A stretch of 64,000 nt of DNA from Desulfuromonadales bacterium (GCA_019429255.1 JAHYIY010000008.1:1-64000), one strand, 5' to 3'. Numbered from the stretch's first letter, positions 37,300-50,512 are shown. Notes: generated by a model not told the origin, from the letters alone. A program made the numbers and translations.

Positions 37300-38415
37300 T
37301 TATTTTTCCGGCAGCGGGAACTCGATGGTCGCCGTCGTACCAATTCCGGGTCGGCTGTCGATTTGCAGCTGCCCGCCCATGGCGCGAATAAAATTGCGGG
37401 CATAGTAGAGCCCCAGCCCAAAACCGCGCACCTGACCGGTGCTATGCGGGTCAATTTGATAAAACTTATTAAAAATTTTAGCCAGTTCCGGTTCGGGAAT
37501 GCCAATGCCGTTATCCCTAAAGGTGAGCCTGACCCGATTCCCCTGTTGATCGCCACGCACGTCAATAATTCCTTGCTGTGGGGTAAATTTGATCGCGTTG
37601 TCGAGCAGGGCGCGGACGGCAAAATGAATTTTTTGCGGATGCACCAATAACAAGGGATCGGACATGGGGACAGGGATCTGCGTGTTTATCTGTTGTGCAT
37701 TCCCAAGGGCCGTCGGCTGCAGTTCCTCGATGACCTGCGTGGTGACCTGACCGAGGTCCGTCAGTTCAAGGGTCATTTCATCTTCCTGCAAGGTCGCTTC
37801 ACTGAAATAGAGCAGGTCCTGAATCAGTTTTTCCAGATAGGTCGATTCTGCCTGAACCATGGTCAGAACCTGGAGGAAGTTTTCATCTTTTGGGCTTTCC
37901 ACCCCTTCGGCAAGATTTTGGAGAAACAGGGAAATAGCGGTGGTGGGGGTTTTCAACTTGTGGGAAATCAGCCCGAGAAATTCGTTTTTGAGGCGGTCAA
38001 TATGGCGCAAATCAGCAATCTCACTGCGCAGGGCGTGACGTTCGAGAACTCTTTCCACCGTCGTAGTCAATTGCAGGACGCTGATCGGTTTGGTGATGAA
38101 ATCATCCGCTCCGGCTTTAAGGGCGTTAAGAACCAGTTCCTTGTCGGAATAGCCGGTCATCAGGATGACCGGAAGATCAGGCTGTTCCTGGCGGACGATA
38201 CGCAGAAACTCCAGACCGTCAATGTTGGGCATATTGACGTCGGTCAACACGATGTCGACGTCCTCGTGGTTGAGAAATTTCAACGCATCGAAACCGTCTT
38301 CCGCCTGCAGTACCTTATAGGTATCGAAGACACTGGCGCAGAGATCGCGGATCAGGGGTTCATCGTCGACAATCAACAGTTTTCTTGCCGGTTGTCCATT
38401 GCCATTGGCAGGCAT
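37300..38415 (-). CDS. Hybrid response regulator-histidine kinase (REC-HisKA-HATPase)
   Basis: About 371 aa. An N-terminal receiver domain (LLIVDDEPLIRDL, phospho-acceptor in IVLTDVNMPNIDG, ITKPIS lysine) is followed by HisKA with FLGLISHKLKTPTTA (unusual K where most have E/D after the His) and an HATPase with DNAIKFTP, NGIGIPEPEL and GFGLGLYYARNFI. There are no membrane segments, so it is cytosolic and probably integrates a phospho-signal from another kinase. ATG at 38415 comes directly after the alaS stop. Input and output partners are not visible. Confidence 0.88.
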   Translation of the reverse strand: MPANGNGQPARKLLIVDDEPLIRDLCASVFDTYKVLQAEDGFDALKFLNHEDVDIVLTDVNMPNIDGLEFLRIVRQEQPDLPVILMTGYSDKELVLNALKAGADDFITKPISVLQLTTTVERVLERHALRSEIADLRHIDRLKNEFLGLISHKLKTPTTAISLFLQNLAEGVESPKDENFLQVLTMVQAESTYLEKLIQDLLYFSEATLQEDEMTLELTDLGQVTTQVIEELQPTALGNAQQINTQIPVPMSDPLLLVHPQKIHFAVRALLDNAIKFTPQQGIIDVRGDQQGNRVRLTFRDNGIGIPEPELAKIFNKFYQIDPHSTGQVRGFGLGLYYARNFIRAMGGQLQIDSRPGIGTTATIEFPLPEK

Positions 38416-38416
38416 G

Positions 38417-41065
<2,649 letters not shown>

Positions 41066-41239
41066 GATGGATCAGCCTTTCAGTCAGGATATAGTCATTT
41101 TCTTGGATTGTTAGTGCAACCGAGCTGCTGCTGCCGGGGTCAACGGCAGTGACATAGCAACAGCGAATTCACCGGTTGTCCGGTGGAAAATCGTGCCGGA
41201 CACGAAATTCTAATGGAAGTGGTTTGATTTGAAAAGGGT

Positions 41240-41725
41240 TTATAGATCAGAAACCGACGTTTGTTGCAACCAGGTGAAAATATCGCTCAAGGGAAAGCCG
41301 CGGCGCTGGAAATAACTGATCAGTCGCCGGCGTTCATTGGCGGTCGCAGCGGCATAGCAGAAGTCGGGAAAGCGGCGGGACAGTTCCTGATTGAAAAGGT
41401 CTTCCAGGCTGAACTCGCTGCCGGCTTGGTCCAGTACGGCCCGCGCCAGATCGTCAGCGATCCCGCGTTGGCGGAGATCGGCGAGGATCCGCCCCCCCAC
41501 CCCTTTGCCGTTACGCATCAGGGTGCGCGCACGACCCAGAGCATAACGGTGGTCATCAAGATAACGGTATTCATAGCAACGCTCAATGGCCGTGGCGATG
41601 GCGCTACTGGAAAAGCCGCGCTGTTTCAGCTTTTCACGGATCTGCGTTTCGCTGCGATCACAGCGCCCGAGCAGGCGCAAGGCCACACTGAAGGCATCAG
41701 AAGCGCTGGAAGGGGGAGTCGTCAT
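41240..41725 (-). CDS. recX: Regulatory protein RecX
   Basis: 161 aa with RecX three-helix repeats: LLGRCDRSETQIREKLKQRG, then YLDDHRYALGRARTLMRNGKG, and FQRRGFPLSDIFTWL at the end. RecX binds RecA filaments and limits recombinase activity. It overlaps the pilT 3' end by 29 bp if the tracked ATG is used; a later start is possible. Its separation from recA by pilT is notable, since recX usually follows recA directly. Confidence 0.88.
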   Translation of the reverse strand: MTTPPSSASDAFSVALRLLGRCDRSETQIREKLKQRGFSSSAIATAIERCYEYRYLDDHRYALGRARTLMRNGKGVGGRILADLRQRGIADDLARAVLDQAGSEFSLEDLFNQELSRRFPDFCYAAATANERRRLISYFQRRGFPLSDIFTWLQQTSVSDL

Positions 41726-42884
41726 TGTTCTGGTCTTCCGCTACTGCTTCAGCGGCTTTGCTGTCTTCCTGCTCTTTACCGCGTTCAAAATCACTCCACG
41801 AGGAATCGGATGTCGAGTCGATGCCGGAGAACTTGAGTTTGAAGTCATCGGGATTGGAGCTTTGGCGCAGGGCCTCTTCGTAGGTGATGATGTTGCGTTT
41901 GACCAGATCCATCAACGCCTGGTCAAAGGTTTGCATACCGTAAGTGGTGTACCCTTGAGCAATGGTGTCCTTAAGCAGAACGGTTTTTTCACGGTCATCG
42001 ATCAGTTCACGAATGCGTGCGGTGGTGAGCATGACTTCAACCGCAGCAACCCGCCCTTTGCCTTCCGCACGGGGAAGCAGGCGCTGGGAAACGACTGCCC
42101 GCAAGACATTGGCAAGTTGCAGGCGAACATGACGCTGCTGGTGCGGGGGGAACATGGAGATGATCCGGGCGATGGTTTCGGTGGCGTCGATGGTGTGCAA
42201 GGTCGAGAGCACCAGGTGGCCGGTTTCAGCGGCCGCCAGCGCCGTTTCTGCGGTCTCAAGGTCGCGCATCTCACCCACCAGAATAACATCAGGGTCCTGA
42301 CGCAGGGCGCTTTTCAGCGCCGGGGCAAAGCCGGCGGTATCAAAACCGACTTCACGCTGGTTGATGATGCATTTGCGATCGCGGTGGAGGTATTCGATCG
42401 GATCTTCAACTGTCACAACGTGGGCAGTGCGGTTGCTGTTAATGTGGTCGATCAGTGCAGCCAGGGTGGTCGATTTACCCGAGCCGGTGGCACCGGTGAC
42501 CAACACCAGCCCGCGTTGCTCCTCGGCAATCTTTTTCAGCACCTTGGGCATCAACAGCTCATCGAGGCTTGCCACCTTGAAGGGGATCACCCGAAAGACC
42601 GCGGAAACGGAATTGCGCTGCATGAAAACATTGACACGAAAGCGCCCGAGGCCGGGAACGCCGTAGGCCAGATCGACTTCGTTGTTTTCCTCAAAGCGTA
42701 CCCGCTGTTTTTCATTCATGATGCCTTCGCACATGATGCGCAGGTCATCTGCCGTCAACCGTGGCGCTTTGGGCAGGGGACGCAGGCTGCCATCAACCCG
42801 GAATACCGGGGGAAGACCGGCTTTGAGGTGGATATCCGAGGTGTTGGATTTTAACGCCAGGGTGAGAATCTGGTTCAGTTCCAT
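41697..42884 (-). CDS. pilT: Type IV pilus twitching motility ATPase PilT
   Basis: 395 aa. Walker A is GATGSGKSTTLAALID (about 134-149), the Asp-box and Walker B are ILVGEMRDLETAETAL, the His box is HLVLSTLHTIDA, and ARIRELI corresponds to the AIRNLI retraction motif of PilT. It powers pilus retraction from the cytosolic side of the inner membrane. The C-terminus has an acidic, disordered-looking extension of roughly 40 residues (SSWSDFERGKEQEDS...) beyond most PilTs. It lies 27 bp after recA. Confidence 0.92.
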   Translation of the reverse strand: MELNQILTLALKSNTSDIHLKAGLPPVFRVDGSLRPLPKAPRLTADDLRIMCEGIMNEKQRVRFEENNEVDLAYGVPGLGRFRVNVFMQRNSVSAVFRVIPFKVASLDELLMPKVLKKIAEEQRGLVLVTGATGSGKSTTLAALIDHINSNRTAHVVTVEDPIEYLHRDRKCIINQREVGFDTAGFAPALKSALRQDPDVILVGEMRDLETAETALAAAETGHLVLSTLHTIDATETIARIISMFPPHQQRHVRLQLANVLRAVVSQRLLPRAEGKGRVAAVEVMLTTARIRELIDDREKTVLLKDTIAQGYTTYGMQTFDQALMDLVKRNIITYEEALRQSSNPDDFKLKFSGIDSTSDSSWSDFERGKEQEDSKAAEAVAEDQNNDDSPFQRF

Positions 42885-42911
42885 GGTGTTTCCTCACATT
42901 TCAATTGGTTA

Positions 42912-43940
42912 TTATTCGTCGTCGGCAGCGCTTTGGAGTTTGGCGGCACCAACACCGTAAAGTTCGCGCAGAGTTGCTTCAATTTCATTGGTCATGTCGG
43001 GGTGCTCCTGTAGATATTGCTTGGCATTCTCGCGCCCCTGACCAACCCGTTCGCCCTTGTAGGAGAACCAGGATCCGCTTTTTTCGACAATGTCGTTATC
43101 TACCCCGAGATCAAGGATGTCACCTTCGCGAGAGATGCCAAGGCCATACATGATGTCGAATTCAGCCTGTTTGAAGGGTGGCGCCACCTTGTTTTTGACC
43201 ACCTTGACCCGGGTTCTGCCACCAACCACATCCTGCCCCTGCTTCAGTGCGGCAATCCGCCGGATATCGAGGCGTACCGAAGCGTAGAACTTGAGGGCGT
43301 TGCCGCCGGTGGTGGTCTCCGGATTGCCGAACATGACACCGATCTTCATGCGGATCTGGTTGATAAAGATGATGCTGCAGTTGGACTTGCTGACAATTCC
43401 GGTCAGCTTGCGCAGTGCCTGGGACATGAGACGGGCCTGCAGCCCCATGTGAGAATCCCCCATTTCCCCTTCGATTTCAGCGCGTGGCGTCAGGGCGGCA
43501 ACGGAATCGACGACAAGCAGGTCGATGGCACCGCTGCGCACCAGCATTTCGGTGATTTCCAGCGCCTGTTCGCCGGTGTCCGGCTGGCTGACCAGCAGGT
43601 CGTCGGCTTTGACTCCAAGGTTCTGGGCGTACTGGATATCGAGAGCGTGTTCGGCGTCAACAAAAGCCGCCACGCCCCCCTGCTTCTGGACTTCAGCCAG
43701 AATATGCAGGGCCAGGGTGGTTTTGCCCGACGATTCCGGGCCAAAAATCTCGATGATGCGTCCTTTGGGGATGCCACCGACGCCGAGGGCCAGATCGAGA
43801 CTTAAGGAGCCGGTGGGGATGGTGGAGATAGCGGGCATCTGGTAGTCGGAGCCGAGGCGCATGATGCTCCCTTTGCCGAATTGTTTTTCAATCTGCCCCA
43901 TGGCCAGTTCGAGAGCGCGGTTGCGGTTTTGATCGGACAT
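42912..43940 (-). CDS. recA: Recombinase RecA
   Basis: 342 aa. Walker [14 protein letters not shown] is at about 66-78, the [19 protein letters not shown] segment and the L2-loop-flanking [22 protein letters not shown] are intact. It drives homologous recombination and SOS induction. ATG at 43940 has AAGGAGC upstream. I looked for a Geobacter-type LexA box (GGTT...ACC) in the upstream gap and saw none. Confidence 0.97.
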   Translation of the reverse strand: MSDQNRNRALELAMGQIEKQFGKGSIMRLGSDYQMPAISTIPTGSLSLDLALGVGGIPKGRIIEIFGPESSGKTTLALHILAEVQKQGGVAAFVDAEHALDIQYAQNLGVKADDLLVSQPDTGEQALEITEMLVRSGAIDLLVVDSVAALTPRAEIEGEMGDSHMGLQARLMSQALRKLTGIVSKSNCSIIFINQIRMKIGVMFGNPETTTGGNALKFYASVRLDIRRIAALKQGQDVVGGRTRVKVVKNKVAPPFKQAEFDIMYGLGISREGDILDLGVDNDIVEKSGSWFSYKGERVGQGRENAKQYLQEHPDMTNEIEATLRELYGVGAAKLQSAADDE

Positions 43941-44225
43941 GAAATGCTCCTTGATGGTGTAGTAAATTGGTTAATGTCAGCTATTAAAGATTGGTGTTTG
44001 CCCAATCTTCCCCTCTCCATGTGACATAGTAAGTCGTTGTGGTGGTGGAGGCGACTTTTTAATCAAAAAAACTGTCGCCTTCGCTCTTTGCTGCATTCAA
44101 AAATCCAGGAGACAGAATAAAGAATACAGAATTAAAACTGCAGAAATGACAATCTTTTTTCTGGCTTCTGCCTTCTGCCTTCTGCCGAGCCAGAGTAAAA
44201 CGATTGGTGTGTCTCTGTCGAGAGC
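43941..44225. other. recA-cinA intergenic region with degenerate repeat
   Basis: 285 bp without a gene. It holds a short tandem GCCTTCTGCCTTCTGCC at about 44170-44186 beside an A-rich tract containing the near-duplicates AGAATAAAG and AGAATACAG; I recall such CTTCTGCC runs as common low-complexity intergenic debris. The recA promoter should lie here but no convincing -35/-10 pair or LexA site was seen. Confidence 0.5.
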
Positions 44226-45473
44226 TTAATCAGCTAGGCGCTGCAGAGCAAATCGCCGTAGCCATTCCAGCGCCATAAATGCGCTCAGCTTCTGAACACG
44301 GGCGCGATCGCCACTAAAAAGATAACGTTGAACATCAACCCCGGCGGCGCTTGCCAGGGCGAGATAGACGGTGCCCACCGGTTTGTCTGCCGTGCCGCCA
44401 TCCGGACCGGCAATGCCGGTAATCGCCAGTGCCAGATCGGTACCACTTTCGTGGCGCAGACCGGTGGCCATGGCGCGGGCGCAGGGTTCGCTGACGGCGC
44501 CATGTTGCAGCAGGATGGCCTGCGGTACTTTAAGCCAGTGCTGTTTGGCGGCATTGGCGTAGGTGACCCCGGCGCGGTCGAGAAAGGCTGAGGCACCGGG
44601 GTTGCGGGTCAGCATACTGCTGAGCAAGCCACCGGTACAGGACTCTGCTAACGACAGGGTCAGGCCGGCGCGGGTCAGGAGTTGAGCGACGTTGCCTTCG
44701 GCACTCTGCCCGTCACGCGCCATCAGATGGTCACCAAGTAGCTGCAGGATCAATGCTTCAGCCTGGTCCAGGCGCTCTTCTGCCCCTTCGCCGTAGGCTT
44801 TGAGGTTCACCAGCACGAGCGGGAAGTCGTGGCTGTAATTGACCCTGACCCCTTCCGGCAGGCGCCCGGCAGGGATCATGGTGCGGATACGAACCTCAGT
44901 CAGGCCGAACAGTTTCAGGGTGCGACGGTGCAGGCGCTGCTCCTCCGGATAATCCTGTTGAAGTTGCGGCAGCACCGATTGTTTCAGCATGGCACGCAGT
45001 TCAGCAGGGGCAGCGGGTAAAAAGAACATCCGGCACTGGTGATGGCTCAAGGTAAAGCCCGGCGTCATTCCTTGGGGATTGGCAAGCAACTGCGCCGTTT
45101 GCGGCAGCAGCGCCAGGCGTTCATTGGCCGGATCCGGCGCCTGGTGACGCGTGTGACACCAGGCGCGCACCATCTCCAGGGCTTCCTCATGAATGACCAG
45201 TGGTAACTCCAGAGCACGAGCGGCAGCGCGGGCGGTGAAGGCGTTGCTGCCGGGTCCCAGCCCGCCACTGACAATGACAAAACGTGCCTGCCGGGAAAGG
45301 TAGTTGAGCGCCGCAAAGATTTCCTTTTCATTGTCCGAAACAGCCAGGGAGCAACGCGGGCGGTAGCCATGTCGGGTGAGCATGTCAACGACGACAGCAC
45401 TGATAGAATCGGTGGAGTCGCCACTGAGCAGATCTTCTGCGGTGGTCAGGATAGCAATATCAAAACTGGGCAT
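44226..45473 (-). CDS. cinA: CinA-family protein (MoCF-like plus nicotinamide-nucleotide amidase)
   Basis: 415 aa. The C-terminal PncC amidase domain is intact: LSLAESCTGGLLSSML (catalytic Ser) and AITGIAGPDGGTADKPVGTV. The N-terminal COG1058/MoCF domain is unusual: the family GDELLxG appears as AEDLLSGD and the usual GGLGPTxDD as GGLGPGSNAFT, losing the acidic pair used for metal/pyrophosphate chemistry. It likely still hydrolyses NMN to nicotinate mononucleotide in NAD salvage; the N-terminal pyrophosphatase activity may be lost. It is adjacent to recA, as in many bacteria. Confidence 0.88.
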   Translation of the reverse strand: MPSFDIAILTTAEDLLSGDSTDSISAVVVDMLTRHGYRPRCSLAVSDNEKEIFAALNYLSRQARFVIVSGGLGPGSNAFTARAAARALELPLVIHEEALEMVRAWCHTRHQAPDPANERLALLPQTAQLLANPQGMTPGFTLSHHQCRMFFLPAAPAELRAMLKQSVLPQLQQDYPEEQRLHRRTLKLFGLTEVRIRTMIPAGRLPEGVRVNYSHDFPLVLVNLKAYGEGAEERLDQAEALILQLLGDHLMARDGQSAEGNVAQLLTRAGLTLSLAESCTGGLLSSMLTRNPGASAFLDRAGVTYANAAKQHWLKVPQAILLQHGAVSEPCARAMATGLRHESGTDLALAITGIAGPDGGTADKPVGTVYLALASAAGVDVQRYLFSGDRARVQKLSAFMALEWLRRFALQRLAD

Positions 45474-45498
45474 AGATAGTTTCCAGCAAAGAAAAAGT

Positions 45499-45652
45499 GT
45501 ATCTGTTCAGCACTGGATCGGGAATCCTATGTCAAGGGACGCGATGGTTTCCCGTTGGGTCATCCATGATCGCTTGTTGTCGCCGTCCATGGCGACAAAC
45601 ACCCTTGCCACAGGAATCCCGACCCTGCGCAATGACAGTGGTGAATAGTTAC
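45499..45652 (+). mobile_element. MITE-like element, family 1, copy E
   Basis: 154 bp from GTATCTGTTCAGCACTG to the matching CAGTGGTGAATAGTTAC. The target duplication is exact: GAAAAAGT at 45491-45498 and 45653-45660. The right copy includes the first base of the pgpA stop codon. The outer stem is GGATCGGGAATCCT against AGGAATCCCGACCC. The cleanest copy for defining the ends. Confidence 0.9.
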
Positions 45653-45659
45653 GAAAAAG

Positions 45660-46139
45660 TCAGCTAAACAAAGCGAGGCACAGGCGCACCGCAATGGCAG
45701 CGTAAACTCCGGCCAGCACATCATCACAGGTGACACCAAAACCGTTTTTAAAATTGCGATCAATGTAGCCGATCGGGGGTGGCTTTAAAATGTCAAACAA
45801 TCGAAACCAGAAAAAGGCCAGCAGCGCCGTTCCCCAGGTAAAGGGCAGAAAGGCGACGGTCACCAGATAACCGGCGAGCTCGTCAATCACGATGCGCCCG
45901 TCATCGGCTTCACCGAAATAGCTGCCGGCATGTTGGCAAATGTAGACGCTGAAAGTGATGACAGCGACGAGAATGACAAACTGGAGCAAGCCGGGCAATA
46001 ACGACAGGTAATAAAAGGCCGGAATTCCCGCCAGGGTGCCGAAGGTGCCGGGGGCAAGCGGGGCGAAACCCAGCCCGCCATTGGTGGCAAAAAAGATCGT
46101 CGCGCAGTTTTTGCGCCTGCGTGATGCTGGTTCAATCAT
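45660..46139 (-). CDS. pgpA: Phosphatidylglycerophosphatase A
   Basis: 159 aa with about three membrane segments. GGLGFAPLAPGTFGTLAGIP and the RIVIDELAGYLV and CDDVLAGVYAAI segments are the PgpA signature. It dephosphorylates phosphatidylglycerol phosphate at the inner membrane. The start overlaps the larC stop by 8 bp. A MITE is inserted exactly at its stop codon, separating it from cinA. Confidence 0.9.
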   Translation of the reverse strand: MIEPASRRRKNCATIFFATNGGLGFAPLAPGTFGTLAGIPAFYYLSLLPGLLQFVILVAVITFSVYICQHAGSYFGEADDGRIVIDELAGYLVTVAFLPFTWGTALLAFFWFRLFDILKPPPIGYIDRNFKNGFGVTCDDVLAGVYAAIAVRLCLALFS

Positions 46140-47331
46140 GGTTCATCTCCTTAAGGAGCTGTGGCAGCTGGTCGTAAGCGCTATTTTCAACCAGGCGGTA
46201 GACCTGTTGCAAGGGCAGATTGTGCTGCCGGGCCAGGCGCCGGCAATCGTCGTACTCGGCACTCAGGCGCAGAAATTGGTTATTGTCGAACAGCAGCTTA
46301 ACGCCCGCTGTACCGAGGGTGGTTGTGATGGTAACCTCGTGGCGCTGCAACCGATAACGGCGGCAGGGCTGAGAGCGAACGCCGATGGCGCTGCTGTGAT
46401 GCATGATCAGGGTCGCCAGCGTCTGGCTGTGCGCCGGCTGACAGACCACCTTGAGAAGTTGCCCGGGGCGGTTCTTTTTCATCTGTAAGGGGGAATAGGC
46501 GGCATCCAGGGCACCGGCTTCAAAGAGTCGTTCGAGCAGGTCGCTGAGCTGTTCCGGGGTACTGTCGTCGATATGGGATTCGAGCAGGTCGACTTGGTCG
46601 TTTGGGCTTGATGTTTGCTTTTGATCGTAAAGAATACCACGCAGCAGGTTGGGGCGATCGGCAAGCTCCCAGCCGCCGACACCATAGCCACTGCGGCCCA
46701 GGGGCAGGCTGGGGAGATCGCAAAACTCTGCCAGTTCCCTGACAATCGCAGCGCCGGTGGGGGTGACCAGTTCCTTGTCACAGCCACTGTCGTAAACCGG
46801 TCGCCCCTGCAGGATCTCCAACGTTGCCGGTGCCGGTAGCGGAAGAGCGCCGTGGGCACATTGGCTGATGCCGCGTGACAGGGGCAGTGGCGCGCAGAGG
46901 ACCTTGTCGATCTGTAGCAGATCGATGCCGATGGCCGCTCCGGTGAGATCCACGATAGCGTCGACGGCGCCGACTTCATGAAAGTGAACCTCATCAATAC
47001 TGATGCCATGAACCCTGGCTTCGGCTTCACCGAGGCGGTGGAAAAAGCGCCGTGCCAGCTCCTTGCTGCGCTCACTTAAGTGACTGTCCGCCAGCATCTG
47101 ATCGATGCGGCTCCAGCTGCGATGGTGGTGATCTTCTTTGTGGTTAACGCTAAAGCGGCATCCTTCAATCCCGTGCCGTCGCTCACGTTTGATGTTGAGC
47201 TGGTAATCGCTGACCGGCAGTTTGGCCAGTTCGGCTTTAAGTTGCTCCACATCAAGACCCAGGTCACAGAGCAGACCCAAAAACATGTCGCCGGAGATGC
47301 CGGAGAAGGTATCAAGATAAAGGGTTTTCAT
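46132..47331 (-). CDS. larC: Nickel-pincer cofactor biosynthesis protein LarC
   Basis: 399 aa, one continuous LarC (DUF111) with both parts that are joined by programmed frameshifting in Lactobacillus. LYLDTFSGISGDMFLGLL opens it; the metal-rich HKEDHHHRSWSRI, the HFHEVGAVDAIVDLTGAAIG motif and ELVTPTGAAI follow. It inserts nickel into the pyridinium-3,5-bisthiocarboxylate mononucleotide made with LarB/LarE, for LarA-like racemases/epimerases. larB is 7.9 kb away beyond the restriction island; larE and larA are not in the window. Confidence 0.92.
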   Translation of the reverse strand: MKTLYLDTFSGISGDMFLGLLCDLGLDVEQLKAELAKLPVSDYQLNIKRERRHGIEGCRFSVNHKEDHHHRSWSRIDQMLADSHLSERSKELARRFFHRLGEAEARVHGISIDEVHFHEVGAVDAIVDLTGAAIGIDLLQIDKVLCAPLPLSRGISQCAHGALPLPAPATLEILQGRPVYDSGCDKELVTPTGAAIVRELAEFCDLPSLPLGRSGYGVGGWELADRPNLLRGILYDQKQTSSPNDQVDLLESHIDDSTPEQLSDLLERLFEAGALDAAYSPLQMKKNRPGQLLKVVCQPAHSQTLATLIMHHSSAIGVRSQPCRRYRLQRHEVTITTTLGTAGVKLLFDNNQFLRLSAEYDDCRRLARQHNLPLQQVYRLVENSAYDQLPQLLKEMNHD

Positions 47332-47374
47332 TCAGTTGATCCTTAAAAATTGAGGGCTGCCACAACATCAGGAA

Positions 47375-50300
47375 TTATATCTGCCCCCCTACGCCTTTAA
47401 ACTTCTCAACAAAGGCGGCAATTTTCTGGAAGACGCTTTGTTTCATCGTCAGATACTGTGGATTGAGCGGACTCATCTTCGGCAGAATGGCGTTCAGCTC
47501 GGTGCCGTTGTCGCTGGCGAATTCCCGCTTTAACGAGATGGCGATATAGCGTCTGGCCGCATCGGCATTGAGCTGTTCGCTATTAATAAGCTCCTCTGCA
47601 TCACGTTGTTGCTCCCCTCGGGCAAAAGTGAAAAAGGCATCAATCACGCTTGCCTTGTCAGGGATCTCATCCAGATTCGCCTGGTTGATAAAATCCACTA
47701 CCAGGCTTTCCTTGGCGCGATTGCCAAGGCTGCCACGAATCAGGCGCCGTACTTCATCAATCAATTCGGCCTTGCCCTTGTTTTTCTTGTTGTGCTCAAA
47801 AATCAGCTCCAGGATGTAATCCAGATTGATCTCCTGTGACTTGAGCAGGTCCACCTCAAACACCACGTCATCCCAGTCGAGGGTGGACTGGTCTTGCTCG
47901 TTGGCTGATTTTTCACGCCGTAGCCAGTCACGGATATCGTTATAGGTAGAGCGGTAATCCTGAACCTTGCGCTCAGATGGTATCCGGGTTGCCTGCAGTA
48001 TGGCAAGATCATCATCGCTTAGGTGATGTTGCGTTTTGAAGACCTCGATCGCCTCCGGGTCATTGCGGTCAACGGATTGCAGGGCTTTTAACGCGGCAAA
48101 TTCATCGTAGTTTTGCAGGATGTTCTCAATCCGCAGGTATTCTCCAAAGAGTTTGGCAAATTCTTTTTTGTCTTTTTCTTTAACAATCTCGACCGGGTCA
48201 GGAAAGCGCCGTTCCAGCTCCGTTACCACAACCTTGAAGCCGCGCCGCGCTTCACCGGTGACAATATCGGTGAAGCCTTCCAGGTACTCCTTGTAGCTCT
48301 TTTCCAGGACCACATTCTTGGTGTTCTTGTCGCCAAACAGGGTGATGGCGTCGATGGTGGCCTGTTCCAGATCACGAAAGGTGATGATATTGCCAAAGGT
48401 TTTGGTGGCGTCATAAATGCGGTTGGTGCGCGAATAGGCCTGGATCAGTCCGTGGTAGCGCAGGTTCTTGTCCACAAACAACGTGTTGAGGGTTGGTGCG
48501 TCGAAACCGGTGAGGAACATCCCGACGACAATCAATAAATCCACCTTTTCCTCTGGTCTAAATTGAAGGCCTTTGCTGTCTTCTCCTTTTACCCGCTTGG
48601 CCAGGTCGCGGTAGTAGTTTTGAAACCCCTTGCTGTCAACGCTGAAACTGGTCTTAAAAAGGGCGTTGTAATCAGCAATCGCCGCGCTCAAAAACTCCTT
48701 GGCACTGCTGTTCATGGCAGCCACATCAAAGCTCTCATCGGCAATGTCGCCTATGGCATCCTGCTCCTCGTTGGCGGCAAAGGAAAAGATGGTGGCAATG
48801 TTCAGCGGTTTGTCGCAATCAGCCTGCAGCCTGTTCAGCGCTTCGTAATAGCATTTTGCCGCATCCACGTTGCTGACCGCGAACATGGCGTTAAATCCCT
48901 TGCCGCCTGGCTGCAGACGGTGGGTTTTCTGCCGGTAGTGATTCAGAATGTATTGGGATATTTCGCGGATACGTTCGGGATGCAGCAGGGCCTGGCGATT
49001 CTCCGCAGCGGTCAGTTTCTGTACATCCTGCTCGGTTTCAAGTGCCTTGAATTGAGGGCGCACAGCGTTGTAGTCGACCTTGAATTTGAGCACCTTCTCA
49101 TCGCGAATGGCATCGGTGATCACATAGGAATGCAGTTCACGGCCAAACACGCTGGCGGTGGTTTCCGCGCCCAGGGCGTTCTGCGGAAAGATCGGCGTGC
49201 CGGTAAAACCGAACTGATAGAACCTTTTGAACTTCTTCTTCAGATTCTTCTGTGCCTCACCAAACTGGCTGCGGTGGCATTCGTCAAAGATAAACACCAC
49301 CTGTCCGGCATAAATTGGCAGCTCCCCTTCGCTCTTCATCAGGTTGTTAAGCTTCTGGATCGTGGTGACAAGGATCTTGTTGTCGTCCTTATCCAGATTA
49401 CGTTTGAGGCCGGAGGTAGAGTCTGAGCCGTTGACGCTCTCAGGTGAAAAGCGCTGGTACTCCTTCATGGTCTGGTAGTCCAGATCCTTGCGATCCACCA
49501 CAAAAAAGACCTTGTCGATAAAGTCCAACTCAGTGGCCAGGCGCGCCGCCTTGAAACTGGTCAGGGTTTTACCGGAACCGGTGGTGTGCCACACATAGCC
49601 ACCGCTTTCCGGATTGCTCCAGTTTTTGGCGGTATGGGAGCTGTTGATCTTCCACAAAATGCGCTCGGTGGCGGCAATCTGATAGGGGCGCATCACCAGC
49701 AGGGTGTTGCTGACGTCAAACACCGAATACTTGAGCAGCACTTCCAGCAGGGTGTTTTTCTGAAAGAAGGTGGCGGTAAAGTCCTTCAAATCCCTGATCA
49801 GGCCGTTATCGGCCTGCGCCCAGTGCATGGTGAAGTCAAAGCTGTTCTTGTCGCGCCGGGTGGTATTAGCAAAATAACGGGTATCAGTGCCGTTGGAGAT
49901 AACAAACAGCTGCAGGTATTTGAACAGGGAGTGCTCGCTGTTGAAGCTCTCCTTACTGTAACGATGCACCTGGTTAAAGGCCTCACGAATGGCCACGCCG
50001 CGCCTTTTCAGCTCTATCTGGACCAGCGGCAGGCCGTTGACGAGGATGGTGACGTCGTAGCGGTTGGCCTGGTTGCCGGGTTGCTCGAACTGCTTGATCA
50101 CCTGTACCTTGTTGCGGGCCAGGTTCTTTTTGTCCAGCAGGTAGATGTTCTGAATACGGCCATCGTCAAAGACGAAATCGTGGATATAGTCATCGTGAAT
50201 CTTGCGGGCTTTATCGACGATGCCTTCACTGGGTCTGTCCAGAAAGGTTTCCCCAAAGCGCAGCCATTCGCCGTCAGAAAACTGCACCTTGTTCAAGGTT

Positions 50301-50512
50301 TGCAGTTGGATGCGCACATTGGCCAGCAGGGCTTCCGGGGTGCTTAAATTGCGCAGGTATTCATAACCCTGATGTTCCAGATCGCTGATAAACTCCCGCT
50401 CCAGATCGTATTCGCTCTGATAGCTTTCAGCAACCTGCCATTCCCTCGTATACCTTTCGAGGACGATAAAACGGTTGGTTTCGGCGATGGGTTTGTAATC
50501 AGTCATTTTCAT
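47375..50512 (-). CDS. hsdR: Type I restriction enzyme R subunit
   Basis: 1045 aa, full length for the EcoR124-like (type IC) class. The N-terminal nuclease region, then helicase motif I in [13 protein letters not shown], motif II in [13 protein letters not shown], motif III FTGTPIF, the later [11 protein letters not shown] segment and a helical C-terminal domain that docks to the methylase are present. It translocates and cleaves unmethylated DNA with HsdM/HsdS. ATG at 50512 overlaps the stop of the RAYT gene; Met3 is another possible start. The frame appears intact. Confidence 0.95.
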   Translation of the reverse strand: MKMTDYKPIAETNRFIVLERYTREWQVAESYQSEYDLEREFISDLEHQGYEYLRNLSTPEALLANVRIQLQTLNKVQFSDGEWLRFGETFLDRPSEGIVDKARKIHDDYIHDFVFDDGRIQNIYLLDKKNLARNKVQVIKQFEQPGNQANRYDVTILVNGLPLVQIELKRRGVAIREAFNQVHRYSKESFNSEHSLFKYLQLFVISNGTDTRYFANTTRRDKNSFDFTMHWAQADNGLIRDLKDFTATFFQKNTLLEVLLKYSVFDVSNTLLVMRPYQIAATERILWKINSSHTAKNWSNPESGGYVWHTTGSGKTLTSFKAARLATELDFIDKVFFVVDRKDLDYQTMKEYQRFSPESVNGSDSTSGLKRNLDKDDNKILVTTIQKLNNLMKSEGELPIYAGQVVFIFDECHRSQFGEAQKNLKKKFKRFYQFGFTGTPIFPQNALGAETTASVFGRELHSYVITDAIRDEKVLKFKVDYNAVRPQFKALETEQDVQKLTAAENRQALLHPERIREISQYILNHYRQKTHRLQPGGKGFNAMFAVSNVDAAKCYYEALNRLQADCDKPLNIATIFSFAANEEQDAIGDIADESFDVAAMNSSAKEFLSAAIADYNALFKTSFSVDSKGFQNYYRDLAKRVKGEDSKGLQFRPEEKVDLLIVVGMFLTGFDAPTLNTLFVDKNLRYHGLIQAYSRTNRIYDATKTFGNIITFRDLEQATIDAITLFGDKNTKNVVLEKSYKEYLEGFTDIVTGEARRGFKVVVTELERRFPDPVEIVKEKDKKEFAKLFGEYLRIENILQNYDEFAALKALQSVDRNDPEAIEVFKTQHHLSDDDLAILQATRIPSERKVQDYRSTYNDIRDWLRREKSANEQDQSTLDWDDVVFEVDLLKSQEINLDYILELIFEHNKKNKGKAELIDEVRRLIRGSLGNRAKESLVVDFINQANLDEIPDKASVIDAFFTFARGEQQRDAEELINSEQLNADAARRYIAISLKREFASDNGTELNAILPKMSPLNPQYLTMKQSVFQKIAAFVEKFKGVGGQI

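Noticed and set aside
41586-42854. Plus-strand ORF of 422 aa opposite pilT
   Set aside because: Antisense to an intact PilT with Walker motifs; an artefact of GC-rich third positions.
43941-44225. LexA box upstream of recA
   Set aside because: Searched by eye for the Geobacter-type GGTT...ACC and other SOS boxes; none convincing.
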